Shown piece after piece: positions 1 to 8,211 of a DNA stretch of 42,098 nt (within the stretch, counting starts at the first letter, position 1; every line of letters begins with the position of its first letter). The position numbers and the translations under genes are program-made. This DNA comes from Gammaproteobacteria bacterium (lineage in GTDB: Bacteria > Pseudomonadota > Gammaproteobacteria > Pseudomonadales > Halieaceae), in contig JAIBDN010000016.1 of NCBI GenBank assembly GCA_024686215.1, positions 1 to 42,098 of the forward strand. The letters are read 5' to 3'. The notes under the pieces were generated by a model. The model saw only the letters and a program-made list of their open reading frames with translations. It did no database searches and was not told the origin of the DNA.

Positions 1-29
1 GAATATATTTTATAGCATCTACGATGTGA

Positions 30-103
30 GCAGTGTGGTGGGCCGAGCGCCAGCTGAAGGCGTGCACTTCCAACTGAAGCTGGCGCTCGGACCAGCGCAC
101 TGC
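30..103. repeat. Long imperfect inverted repeat downstream of the EMC operon
   Basis: Two 26-nt arms (30-55 and 78-103) are complementary apart from about four positions, with a perfect 13-bp core (43-55 against 78-90). They are separated by a 22-nt spacer. The spacer itself contains a short GAAG/CTTC pairing around a GTGCAC palindrome. The element lies 20 nt beyond the stop codon of the malyl-CoA lyase gene, so it would be transcribed as a very stable hairpin at the 3' end of the operon mRNA. No T-run follows it on either strand, so it is not a classical intrinsic terminator. It could be a 3' stabiliser, a Rho-related end, or a copy of a genome-wide palindromic repeat. No second copy was noticed in this window. 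Confidence 0.75.
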
Positions 104-123
104 GGATTCATAGGGCTAAAGCA

Positions 124-1173
124 CTAAAACCCGTAAAGCGCTTTATACTCCGGGTCTTTTGAGGCAATCAGCTTGGCCAGGTCCACCATGACTTTGCATT
201 GCTTCCAGGATGCATCGTCCTGCATCTTGCCGTCGACCATGGCCGCGCCACTGCCATCGGGCAGGGCTTCAAGCACGCGCTTGGCCCAGACTATCTCGTC
301 TGCCGGGGGGCTGAACACATTCTTGGCGATGGCGATCTGGTTGGGGTGCAAAGACCAGGCGCCTACACAGCCCATCAGGAAAGCATTACGGAACTGGTCC
401 TCACAGGCGAGGGGGTCATCAATCGCGCCGAAGGGGCCGTAGAAGGGCAGGGCGCCCACGGCGACGCAGGCATCGACCATACGGCCGATAGTGTAATGCC
501 ACAGATCCTGTTGATGGGTGGCGCGTGGTGCTTCCGGGTTTTCCGGGTCTGGGTCGTTACGCACCAGGTAGCCGGGATGTCCGCCACCGATACGGGTGGT
601 TTTCATGCGGCGTGAGGCGGCGAGGTCCGCAGGTCCCAGGCTCATACCCTGTATGCGTGGACTGGCGTTGGCGATTTCTTCCACATTGGCCACGCCCAGG
701 GCGGTTTCCAGGATGCAGTGCAATTGAATCGGTTTACTCAGACCGGCGCGGGCTTCAAGTTGCGCGATCAATTGGTCAGCGTAGTGTATATCCCACGCAC
801 CCTGAACCTTGGGTAGCATGATGACATCGACTTTCTCACCCACTTCAGTGACGATGCGCGTGACATCATCGAGGAACCAGGGGCTGTCGAGGCTGTTTAT
901 GCGGGTCCATAGCTGGGTATCGCCGAAATCGTTGTCGCGGGCTATCTGAATGAAACCTTCACGCGCGGCTTCCTTGTTGTCTATGGCTACCGCGTCTTCC
1001 ATATTGCCCAGCAGGATGTCGACTTTCTTGGCGATATCCGGCGCTTTTTCTGCCATACGCGGATTACTGGGATCAAAAAAATGAATCATGCGCGAGGGGC
1101 GCACGGGTATATCTCGTAATGGTTCCGGGGCGCCAAGCGCCAGTGGGCGGAAAAAATCTCGGGGACTGCGCAT
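124..1173 (-). CDS. mcl1: L-malyl-CoA/beta-methylmalyl-CoA lyase, Chloroflexus-like type
   Basis: This 349-aa HpcH/HpaI (CitE-like) TIM-barrel lyase should cleave beta-methylmalyl-CoA to glyoxylate plus propionyl-CoA, and malyl-CoA to glyoxylate plus acetyl-CoA, in the EMC pathway. Visible family residues are an active-site Arg (R91, in RINSLDSPW) and the Mg-binding pair E156 (in LETALG) and D183 (in [10 protein letters not shown]). The insert [10 protein letters not shown] near residue 191, the N-terminal GAPEP and PVRPSR segments and the C-terminal [16 protein letters not shown] stretch match the recalled Chloroflexus malyl-CoA lyase better than the shorter alphaproteobacterial Mcl1 (about 318 aa). 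The ATG start is preceded by GGAG at 6-nt spacing. It is the last gene of the operon, 34 nt after meaB. The citramalyl-CoA activity known for the Chloroflexus enzyme is possible but not shown. Confidence 0.88.
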   Translation of the reverse strand: MRSPRDFFRPLALGAPEPLRDIPVRPSRMIHFFDPSNPRMAEKAPDIAKKVDILLGNMEDAVAIDNKEAAREGFIQIARDNDFGDTQLWTRINSLDSPWFLDDVTRIVTEVGEKVDVIMLPKVQGAWDIHYADQLIAQLEARAGLSKPIQLHCILETALGVANVEEIANASPRIQGMSLGPADLAASRRMKTTRIGGGHPGYLVRNDPDPENPEAPRATHQQDLWHYTIGRMVDACVAVGALPFYGPFGAIDDPLACEDQFRNAFLMGCVGAWSLHPNQIAIAKNVFSPPADEIVWAKRVLEALPDGSGAAMVDGKMQDDASWKQCKVMVDLAKLIASKDPEYKALYGF

Positions 1174-1207
1174 CGTTATCTCCTCAGTCAGGTTGTACTG
1201 GTTTAGT

Positions 1208-2170
1208 TCAGAGTAGGCGCTGCCTCAGCGCCTCGTATTGTTCAAACAGGGTTGAGCTGTGTGTTTGTAACTGGTCAAGAGTGCTGTCAACGCCGCCTAG
1301 CCGTGTGAGGCCATTGCTGCCAAACTCTTCGTGCAAGCGCTTTAGTATCCATTTGCCCTGGTAGTGATGCCTGCGTTGTTCGATCAGGTTCTGCTCGCGC
1401 AGTACGCTGTGGTGCTTTTCCATGACATCGGCCAGCGCTTCAATGCCACTGCCCTTGGTGGCGCTGGCAGACAATACGGGGACAGTCCAGTTGCCCTCGT
1501 TATGCTCGCGGCTCATGGCCGCTCCCAGCTCAGATAAAGTGCGGCGTGCTACGGCACCCATATCCTCTTTGTTGACTACCAGGATATGCGGTACTTCGAG
1601 AATTCCTGCTTTCAAAAACTGTACGCTGTCACCGGACCCGGGCTGTGCGACGTAGCAGGTGGTATCGCACATATCGGCCACGTCGATTTCCCGTTGACCC
1701 ACGCCAACAGTTTCTATCAGAGTGATGTCAAAGGCAGCCAGCATCACCAGGCTCATGGGCCATACCTCGGCGCTCAAACCTCCAAATTGTCCCCGGCAGG
1801 CCAATGAGCGCACGAAAACACCGTCGTCCTCACTGCTGGTTTTCATACGCAGCCTATCGCCTAACAAGGCGCCGCCGCTTATCGGGCTTGAAGGGTCGAC
1901 CGCCAGTACACCGACGCTGAGACCGCGTTGCCGCCATACGGAGATCAGCGCCGCTGTCAGGGAGGACTTACCGGCGCCGGGAGGGCCGGTGATACCAATC
2001 AATCTGGAATTGTTTTTGCTCTGTCCCGCTTGCAGCTTTGTCAGTAAAGTAATTGCGCTACTGCGCGATGCAGGACGCTTATCGTCCAGCAGGTTCAGTG
2101 CCGCGGCGAGCGCTGCACGTTCACGCAAGCGAATCGCCCTGACCAGTTGTTCCTGGTCGAGCGGCTGCAC
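1208..2170 (-). CDS. meaB: MeaB/ArgK-type G-protein chaperone of acyl-CoA mutase
   Basis: This 320-aa P-loop GTPase of the G3E family assembles and protects B12-dependent acyl-CoA mutases. It shows a Walker A GPPGAGKS at residues 62-69, a switch-type IETVGVGQ segment and an NKED guanine-specificity motif. Its length is normal for the family. The start is GTG, 23 nt after the ecm stop, with no clear Shine-Dalgarno sequence; the N-terminus (short acidic lead, then a helix with [13 protein letters not shown]) fits MeaB. Its place directly after ecm suggests that it serves ethylmalonyl-CoA mutase rather than, or as well as, methylmalonyl-CoA mutase, which is not encoded in this window. That partner assignment is inference. 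Confidence 0.9.
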   Translation of the reverse strand: MQPLDQEQLVRAIRLRERAALAAALNLLDDKRPASRSSAITLLTKLQAGQSKNNSRLIGITGPPGAGKSSLTAALISVWRQRGLSVGVLAVDPSSPISGGALLGDRLRMKTSSEDDGVFVRSLACRGQFGGLSAEVWPMSLVMLAAFDITLIETVGVGQREIDVADMCDTTCYVAQPGSGDSVQFLKAGILEVPHILVVNKEDMGAVARRTLSELGAAMSREHNEGNWTVPVLSASATKGSGIEALADVMEKHHSVLREQNLIEQRRHHYQGKWILKRLHEEFGSNGLTRLGGVDSTLDQLQTHSSTLFEQYEALRQRLL

Positions 2171-2193
2171 CTTGGGAATGGGCTTGTTCAGCG

Positions 2194-4188
2194 TCAGCCC
2201 GCCAGGCCATTAGTGCTGCGAATGACATCCACCATAGTGGTCATGATGGCATTCATGTCGACATCCTTTGGTGTAAACACGGCCTGCACACCCTGGGCTT
2301 TCAGTTGTTGCGCATCGTCTTCCGGAATTATCCCGCCTATAACCAGTGGTATTGAGGCCGCTCCAATTTTCTCCAGCTCGGCATGAATATCTTCAACCAG
2401 TTCGAGGTGGCTGCCAGACAGTACCGACAGCCCTATGAGATGCACACCTTCTTCCTGTGCGGCTCTGGCGATCTGTGCCGGCGTCAGGCGTATCCCTTCA
2501 TAAACGATCTCGAAGCCCGCATCGCGACCTTTAACCGCAATCTGTTCAGCGCCATTACTGTGACCGTCCAGTCCCGGTTTACCTATCAGCAGGCGCAGTG
2601 GCCGACCCAGTTCTTCACCGGTACTGCGCACGTGTGCACGCACCGCGTCCATCGCTGCGGAGTCTGTCTGGCCGGCCATGGAAATGTCGATTCCAGTCGG
2701 TGCGCGGTATTCCCCGAACACCTCGCGCAGTACCTCGCTCCACTCACCGGTGGTGACGCCTGCACGTGCGCAGTCGATGGAGGAGGGCATAATATTTGCT
2801 CCGCCCACTGCCGCTTCTTTCAAAGCGTTCAGCGCACGGTCAACCACTTGTTGATCGCGGGCTGCGCGAAAGGCCTGTAATCCAGCGATCTGCTGTTGCT
2901 CAGCTTGCACGTCGACTTTCATAATGCCAGAGTCGGTGCCTGTGGTAAGAGGTGACTCCGCCGTCTGTTCGAAGCAATTTACCCCCACTATTTTGAGTTC
3001 GCCGCTTTCGATATTGCGCATGCGCCGGGTGTGGCTTTGTACCAACTCGCGTTTCACATAACCACTTTCTATGGCCTGCACCATACCGCCCTGATCCGCC
3101 ACGCGGGCCATCTCAGACTCGGCGCCAGCAATCAGTTCTTGCACCTTGGCCTCAACCACGGGCGATCCATCGAGCAGGTCGCCGTATTCCAGCAAGTCTG
3201 TTTCCAGTGCCAATACCTGTTGCATGCGCAGTGCCCACTGCTGGTCCCAGGGACGCGGCAGTCCCAGGGCTTCATTCCAGGCCGGCAACTGAATTGCCCG
3301 TGCCCGGGTGTTTTTAGACAGGGTGACAGCGAGCATTTCCAAAACGATACGCTGCACGTTGTTCTCGGGTTGTGACTCGGTAAGCCCTAGAGAGTTAACC
3401 TGTACGCCATAGCGGAAGCGTCTTTTCTTGGGGTCTTCAACGCCGTAGCGCTGCTCGGCCATTGCGTCCCACATGCGATTAAATGCGCGCAACTTACAGG
3501 TCTCTTCGACAAAGCGAATACCGGCATTGACGAAGAAAGAAATACGCCCGACCACATCCGGGAAACGCTCCTCAGGTATCTGCCCCGAGGCTTTTACCGC
3601 ATCGAGAATGGCGATTGCCGTCGACAGTGCATAGGCCAGCTCCTGGGTTGGAGTGGCGCCCGCTTCCTGCAGGTGATAACTGCAGATATTGGTAGGGTTC
3701 CACTTGGGAATATTTTCTACGGTATACGCAATCAGGTCAGTGGTCAGTCGCACCGAGGGTTCAGGTGGGAAAATATAGGTGCCACGAGACAGGTATTCCT
3801 TGAGTACATCATTCTGCGTAGTGCCCTGTAATTGCGCGGGGTCCACGCCTTGTCGCTCGGCGACCGCGACATACAGTGCCAGTAGCCAGGGTGCTGTGGC
3901 GTTAATCGTCATGGAGGTGTTCATTTGGTCCAATGGGATTTGGTCGAACAGGGCCTCCATATCACCGATATGATCTATAGGCACGCCCACCTTGCCAACT
4001 TCACCGCGTGCCAAGGGGTGATCAGAGTCGTAGCCGGTCTGCGTGGGCAGGTCAAAAGCGACCGACAGGCCGGTCTGGCCCTTGCTCAGATTCATACGAT
4101 AGAGTTCGTTGGACGCCTTGGCGGACGAATGACCCGAGTAGGTGCGCATCAACCATGGGCGATCGCGTTGTACAGTTTCCTGGTTCAC
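2194..4188 (-). CDS. ecm: Ethylmalonyl-CoA mutase (coenzyme B12-dependent, MeaA type)
   Basis: This 664-aa single-chain mutase converts (2R)-ethylmalonyl-CoA to (2S)-methylsuccinyl-CoA, a step particular to the EMC pathway. The N-terminal TIM barrel carries the family segments RTYSGHSSA and SVAFDLPTQTGYDSDHP. The C-terminal cobalamin domain has the DxHxxG lower-ligand motif as D541-G-H543-S-N-G546, followed by GLSVLSGSH and VIGGIIP. The version KPGLDGHSNGAEQIA is, as I recall, characteristic of Ecm/MeaA rather than methylmalonyl-CoA mutase, which usually reads DGHDRG. The length fits Ecm (about 650-680 aa) and not the longer methylmalonyl-CoA mutase large subunit. The GTG start has GAGG at 9-nt spacing and lies 11 nt after mch. 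Neighbouring mcd, mch and mcl1 support the substrate assignment. Confidence 0.93.
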   Translation of the reverse strand: MNQETVQRDRPWLMRTYSGHSSAKASNELYRMNLSKGQTGLSVAFDLPTQTGYDSDHPLARGEVGKVGVPIDHIGDMEALFDQIPLDQMNTSMTINATAPWLLALYVAVAERQGVDPAQLQGTTQNDVLKEYLSRGTYIFPPEPSVRLTTDLIAYTVENIPKWNPTNICSYHLQEAGATPTQELAYALSTAIAILDAVKASGQIPEERFPDVVGRISFFVNAGIRFVEETCKLRAFNRMWDAMAEQRYGVEDPKKRRFRYGVQVNSLGLTESQPENNVQRIVLEMLAVTLSKNTRARAIQLPAWNEALGLPRPWDQQWALRMQQVLALETDLLEYGDLLDGSPVVEAKVQELIAGAESEMARVADQGGMVQAIESGYVKRELVQSHTRRMRNIESGELKIVGVNCFEQTAESPLTTGTDSGIMKVDVQAEQQQIAGLQAFRAARDQQVVDRALNALKEAAVGGANIMPSSIDCARAGVTTGEWSEVLREVFGEYRAPTGIDISMAGQTDSAAMDAVRAHVRSTGEELGRPLRLLIGKPGLDGHSNGAEQIAVKGRDAGFEIVYEGIRLTPAQIARAAQEEGVHLIGLSVLSGSHLELVEDIHAELEKIGAASIPLVIGGIIPEDDAQQLKAQGVQAVFTPKDVDMNAIMTTMVDVIRSTNGLAG

Positions 4189-4199
4189 GGTGTGAATCC

Positions 4200-5372
4200 T
4201 CAGCAGGGGCGGCGTTTGATTAGCAGGCGCCGCTCTATCTCGAAAATTTTATCGGTGATTTTTTCTTTACCCAATGCGCGCTTGCTGTCTTCCTTGAGAA
4301 ACAAATCGGCACCGTGTTTTTCCAGTGCCGCGGCGGCGGATATATTTTTAACACCGATCAGTTGCATGGTAACAACACCGTAGTCAGCGACGTCGGGCAC
4401 ATCTTCAACGCTCAATATACGGGTCAGGGCGCCCACGGTGTCGCCGGCAGAGGCGGGTTGGGTGTGGTAACCCTCGGTAAAGCCAAGCTCCCAAACGGCA
4501 TGCTCTGATACATCCCGGCTGGCCAACCCGTCCAGCCACGCGAAGACCAAACCACCATACACAATCGGCTCGCCACTCATCTTGCCAGACAAGCCACTGG
4601 AGAATACGCGATCAAAATGCAGCGGGTGGCTGTTGCCCACCAGGTAGGTGAGCGCCATATGCTCTTCGGTAATGGTGCGGCCGTTGGCATGCACGATGAT
4701 CTCACCTGGCGCAAAATCTTCGAAGTACGTGTTGGGGCCGGTCAGCCCGGGGGCGTAGTGGCTGTTGTGCAGAGGGAGCTCTACCACCGGCGCGTCTTCA
4801 CCGGGGAATTCGATCGCGACGTCTGCTGCCGGTGTGGTCGGCAGGCGATCTCCGCGCCAGGCCACCATGATCTTGCGCTCATATTGCAGTACCACCTGGT
4901 CGTCCTGATTGACGCTTACAGTGCGTATGCGGGCTATGCCGGGCTTCTCAGCGCCTCGATCCTTGCGCTCCAGCACTTTGGTAAAGGCGCGTAGCGTGTC
5001 ACCCGGGTATACCGGGCGCAGGAACTCTACCTGGTAATACCCCAGGTTAGCGATGGCCTTCTCGGAATCGTTTTGTACGCCCAATGACAGGGTCACGTTA
5101 AACACCATCTGCGGGCTGGCCGGCAGATCGGAAAAGCCATGGGCGCGGGCATACTGGGTGTTCAGGTATAGCGGGTTGGTCTGCATGTAGGTGCGCGCGA
5201 AGTTCAGCATGTTGCCGGTAGCAAAGGTAAAGCCACGCGGGTGTTCGAACACCTGGCCCGGATCCAGTTCGTCCAGGTAGCGTCCGTACTGGGGCTGGCG
5301 TGTCTTGCCCAGCTCGATAGCAATGTCAGCGGAGATCTCTTGCTGCGGCGTCAGGTTCAGGGAAACACTCAT
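4200..5372 (-). CDS. mch: Probable mesaconyl-CoA hydratase (double hotdog, MaoC-like)
   Basis: This 390-aa protein has two MaoC-type hotdog domains, about residues 28-165 and 218-350. Each has a hydratase-like core, including NLGYYQVEFLRPVYPGDTL in the first and FEDFAPGEIIVHANGRTIT in the second. Mesaconyl-CoA hydratase adds water to mesaconyl-C1-CoA to give beta-methylmalyl-CoA, the substrate of the lyase downstream. A strong Shine-Dalgarno (GGAGG, 6-nt spacing) precedes the ATG, and the gene begins 11 nt after mcd. It is longer than the alphaproteobacterial enzymes I recall (about 340-350 aa): it has an extra 25-residue N-terminus and a basic C-terminal tail ending RRLLIKRRPC. The first domain also departs from the pattern I remember. 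The assignment therefore rests on fold plus operon context; another MaoC hydratase is the alternative. Confidence 0.75.
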   Translation of the reverse strand: MSVSLNLTPQQEISADIAIELGKTRQPQYGRYLDELDPGQVFEHPRGFTFATGNMLNFARTYMQTNPLYLNTQYARAHGFSDLPASPQMVFNVTLSLGVQNDSEKAIANLGYYQVEFLRPVYPGDTLRAFTKVLERKDRGAEKPGIARIRTVSVNQDDQVVLQYERKIMVAWRGDRLPTTPAADVAIEFPGEDAPVVELPLHNSHYAPGLTGPNTYFEDFAPGEIIVHANGRTITEEHMALTYLVGNSHPLHFDRVFSSGLSGKMSGEPIVYGGLVFAWLDGLASRDVSEHAVWELGFTEGYHTQPASAGDTVGALTRILSVEDVPDVADYGVVTMQLIGVKNISAAAALEKHGADLFLKEDSKRALGKEKITDKIFEIERRLLIKRRPC

Positions 5373-5383
5373 GATCGGCCTCC

Positions 5384-7069
5384 TCAGGCTGCGTTTTCTA
5401 CCAGGGAACGGGTGATCACCTTCAATGCGAGAGTTTCCTCGGCACCTTCAAAAATAGACAGTACCCGCGCGTCGGCAAAATAGCGGCTGGTCGGCGTCTC
5501 CTCGGCGTAACCCATGCCACCGTGAATCTGCAATGCTTCGCGCGTCACCCACTCGGAGGTTTTGCTGGCAAATATCTTGGCACCGCTGGCTTCCATATCG
5601 CCAGAGCCCTGGTCCATAAGCTCGGCAACCTCGTAGGTGATCTGGCGACAGGCCAGCAGGTGCGCCGCCATGCGCGCCAGTTTTACCTGTGTCAATTGAT
5701 AGTCGCCTATCGGATGATTGAATACCACGCGCTCCTTGGAATAAGAGATGGAACGTTCAAACGCAGCGCGCATAACACCTACAGCGCGTGCAGCGGTCTG
5801 TATGCGACCACCGGCAAAGCCGGCCATGGCCAGATAGAAACCCTTACCCTGGCCGTCGGCGCCGCCCATCAGGTTTTCTGCCGGCACAAAGAAGTCGTCA
5901 AAGAACAGTTCGAAGGAGTGCATGCCGCGGTAGCCCATGGTGGCGATTGCGCGGCCGGTCAGTTTGCCGCCAGTTTCCTGGGATACTTCAAACTCGTGGC
6001 CGTCACTGGAAGGTTTTTCCACCAGGAACATAGATAAGCCCTTGTGCGCAGCGTCCATGTCAGGATTGCTGCGCGCCAGCACCATAAGCACACCGGCCTT
6101 GCCGCCAAAGGTACACCAGGTCTTGGCCCCATTGAGTGTCCAGCCGCCTTCCGTCTCGGTGGCCTTGAGCCTGACCCCGGCCACATCAGAACCATAGTTG
6201 GGCTCGGTGACCGCTACAGCACACAAGGGCTCCCCGACGGCCAGTTGCGGCAGCCAGTGATGCTTTTGCTCTTCTGTGCCACCCTTGAGCAGCGCCCGGG
6301 CCAAAATTTCCGGGCGGGTAATCAGGCTGCCAGCTGCGCCCAGTGAGCCGCGCGACAGCTCCTCGGTTACCACGATCATTCCCATGGTGTCTTCTTTGTC
6401 GTCTTCCTGCAGGCCACCGTAGGTTTCAGGAATAGACAGTCCAAACAAGCCCATTTCCTTCAACGGCTCGAGGATCGCGGCCGGAATGATAAGGTCTTCG
6501 CGATGGACTTCTTCCGCTAGTGGGGCGACCACGTCGTCAGAGAAACGCCGGAAGGTGTCACGCATCATGGTGTGGTGTTCATTCAACAGGTCAGCGCCCA
6601 GGTCACCGTCGCGATCCAGCACTTCCTGGCCGATAGCCGCAATACTGCTGGCGGCAAGTTGCCCCGCCAGAAACACCCCTGTGTCGCCTGAATTAACCTG
6701 TGCTATCTCAGCATCATCCAGACCGTAATCGGCTGGCCTGGCGCGCAAGCGAGCGAGAGTAGTGCTAACTGCTTCGGCGCAGAACAGGTTGGCCAGGCGA
6801 ATCGGAAAACCGTGCATCTGTGGGTCGCTGCTGAGTAAACGTTGCGCATGGGCCAACAGGAAGCCTGCCGAGGTGCATTCAGACCAACACAGCGACAACT
6901 CATAGGAGATTAATTGATAGTCGTCCAGCTTTGCAGGTGAAACACGCCCATCCTCGAGTGTTTTCGATTTAAGCGTGGAAAGCGCTGCGGCGATCAGGTC
7001 CTGTGTCGCGGTTAATGCCGCTAGTGCCTGATCGAGCTTCTGCCCGTCGTTAATTGAGACGTCTGTCAT
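5384..7069 (-). CDS. mcd: Methylsuccinyl-CoA dehydrogenase
   Basis: This 561-aa FAD-dependent acyl-CoA dehydrogenase should oxidise (2S)-methylsuccinyl-CoA to mesaconyl-C1-CoA and pass electrons to ETF. Ordinary acyl-CoA dehydrogenases are about 380 aa. The extra N-terminal domain of about 150 residues is typical of Mcd, and the C-terminal segments GRIQTAARAVGVM, IHGGMGYAEE and DARVLSIFEGAEETLALKVI match it. The likely catalytic Glu lies in FEGAEE, near residue 541. The flavin/substrate core has AVTEPNYGSDVAG. The ATG at 7069 was chosen over an upstream in-frame ATG at 7138 because AGGG sits 6 nt before it and because the upstream extension is unrelated to the family. It is the first gene of the EMC operon, behind a good sigma-70-like promoter. 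Confidence 0.9.
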   Translation of the reverse strand: MTDVSINDGQKLDQALAALTATQDLIAAALSTLKSKTLEDGRVSPAKLDDYQLISYELSLCWSECTSAGFLLAHAQRLLSSDPQMHGFPIRLANLFCAEAVSTTLARLRARPADYGLDDAEIAQVNSGDTGVFLAGQLAASSIAAIGQEVLDRDGDLGADLLNEHHTMMRDTFRRFSDDVVAPLAEEVHREDLIIPAAILEPLKEMGLFGLSIPETYGGLQEDDKEDTMGMIVVTEELSRGSLGAAGSLITRPEILARALLKGGTEEQKHHWLPQLAVGEPLCAVAVTEPNYGSDVAGVRLKATETEGGWTLNGAKTWCTFGGKAGVLMVLARSNPDMDAAHKGLSMFLVEKPSSDGHEFEVSQETGGKLTGRAIATMGYRGMHSFELFFDDFFVPAENLMGGADGQGKGFYLAMAGFAGGRIQTAARAVGVMRAAFERSISYSKERVVFNHPIGDYQLTQVKLARMAAHLLACRQITYEVAELMDQGSGDMEASGAKIFASKTSEWVTREALQIHGGMGYAEETPTSRYFADARVLSIFEGAEETLALKVITRSLVENAA

Positions 7070-7147
7070 GGTATTCCCTGTTAGTTGAAATCTGAATATG
7101 AGGCAATCACAGCTGGCGCTAGCCGCCTGATCGTTCATTTATTTAAA

Positions 7148-7168
7148 CCAGCCATTTTAATGGTCTGG
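7148..7168. promoter_or_regulatory. Candidate operator: inverted repeat overlapping the mcd -10 box
   Basis: CCAGCCATT (7148-7156) and AATGGTCTGG (7159-7168) form an inverted repeat with one bulged base around a TT centre. It covers the predicted -10 element of the mcd operon (7154-7159), a typical place for a repressor. A second small palindrome, CGTGCCACG (7189-7197), lies just upstream of the -35 box. No regulator gene is adjacent, so the binding protein is unknown. Confidence 0.3.
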
Positions 7169-7182
7169 GCTGCCTTAGACAA
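7154..7182 (-). promoter_or_regulatory. Predicted sigma-70 promoter of the mcd-mch-ecm-meaB-mcl1 operon
   Basis: On the minus strand a -35 box TTGTCT (7182-7177) and a -10 box TAAAAT (7159-7154, 5 of 6 to consensus) are separated by exactly 17 nt. They lie about 85-115 nt upstream of the mcd start. Transcription would begin near 7147, leaving a leader of about 80 nt. The five genes downstream have gaps of only 11-34 nt, so one promoter could drive all of them. Confidence 0.5.
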
Positions 7183-7328
7183 CCAGCACGTGCCACGCTG
7201 CCCAGTTAAATGCGCGCGCGCTCGTGTCAGAAACGCCGGCAACACCTTGCTTCAAGTCTGTATGAGTCTGTATCCTTGTCACCGCTTTTAAACACTAGAA
7301 ACACCCACTCTATACGAGGATTCTCACT

Positions 7329-8201
7329 ATGAAGATCAGGCCGCGCCGCTCATTACTGTATATGCCGGGTTCTAACCCGCGCGCGCTGGATAAGGCACGT
7401 TCCTTGCCCGCAGATGGCTTAATCCTGGATATGGAGGACTCCGTGTCGCCTGAAGCCAAGCAATTGGCGCGGGAACAGATTGTCGCCGCTCTGGCTGAGG
7501 GCGGTTATGGGCACAGAGAACTGATGGTGCGTATCAACGCGCTGACCACCGACTGGGGGCTGGAGGATATCAAGTCGATCTGTGCGGCGCCCGTGGCCCC
7601 TGATGCTGTGCTGATCCCCAAACCCTCCAGCGCAGCGGATGTGGTTGAGGCAATCAGTGCTTTTGAGGCCGCCGGCTGCCCGGATAGTGTCGATATGTGG
7701 ATTATGGCTGAAACGCCTCTGTGTATCCTGAATATCGCTGAAGTTGCCAGCGCCCACCCGCGATTGAAAGGCATGGTGCTGGGTACCTCAGATTTGTCCA
7801 AGGATACACGCGTGCGGCACACGCCGGATCGGTTGGGGTTTATTACTGCTCTGAACCTCTGTGTATACGCTGCCAGGGCCAACGGCCTGGATGTGATTGA
7901 TGGCGTGCAGCTGGAACTGGACAATGATGAACTGCTGCAGCTGTCCTGCGCACAAGGGCGCGACCTGGGCTTTGATGGCAAAAGTTTGATTCACCCCAAA
8001 CAGATCGCCGCTGCGAACAGCGCGTTTGCGCCGGATGCCCAGGAGATAGCCGGCGCGCGCGATATCATTGCGGCCTTTGAGGAGGCCCAGGCGCAGGGCA
8101 AGGGCGTGGTCGTGGTCAAGGGCCGACTGGTGGAAAACCTGCACGTGGAAGAAGCCAAGCGCCTATTGGAATTGGCTGACGCCATCGACTCGCTGGGTTA
8201 A
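7329..8201 (+). CDS. mcl2: CitE-like CoA ester lyase, probable (3S)-malyl-CoA thioesterase
   Basis: This 290-aa HpcH/HpaI-family protein is close in length to the Mcl2 malyl-CoA thioesterases (about 285 aa), which hydrolyse malyl-CoA to malate and pull the EMC pathway toward C4 acids. It shows PRRSLLYMPG at the N-terminus, the LILDMEDSV segment, an active-site R69, and metal-binding E128 (in IMAETPLCILN) and D155 (in LGTSDLSKDTR). The C-terminal lid begins near KGRLVENLHVEEAKR. An AGGA box lies 8 nt before the ATG. It is divergent from mcd and shares the 259-bp intergenic region, which suggests co-regulation. Other CitE-like activities, such as citramalyl-CoA lyase, cannot be excluded from sequence alone. 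Confidence 0.75.
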   Translation: MKIRPRRSLLYMPGSNPRALDKARSLPADGLILDMEDSVSPEAKQLAREQIVAALAEGGYGHRELMVRINALTTDWGLEDIKSICAAPVAPDAVLIPKPSSAADVVEAISAFEAAGCPDSVDMWIMAETPLCILNIAEVASAHPRLKGMVLGTSDLSKDTRVRHTPDRLGFITALNLCVYAARANGLDVIDGVQLELDNDELLQLSCAQGRDLGFDGKSLIHPKQIAAANSAFAPDAQEIAGARDIIAAFEEAQAQGKGVVVVKGRLVENLHVEEAKRLLELADAIDSLG

Positions 8202-8211
8202 GGCCCTGGAG

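Noticed and set aside
2194..4188. Methylmalonyl-CoA mutase as the identity of the B12 mutase
   Set aside because: Length, the DGHSNG form of the cobalamin motif, and neighbouring mcd, mch and mcl1 favour ethylmalonyl-CoA mutase.
7070..7138. Upstream ATG extension of mcd (23 extra residues)
   Set aside because: The extension is Cys-rich and unlike the family, and the ATG at 7069 has its own AGGG ribosome site.
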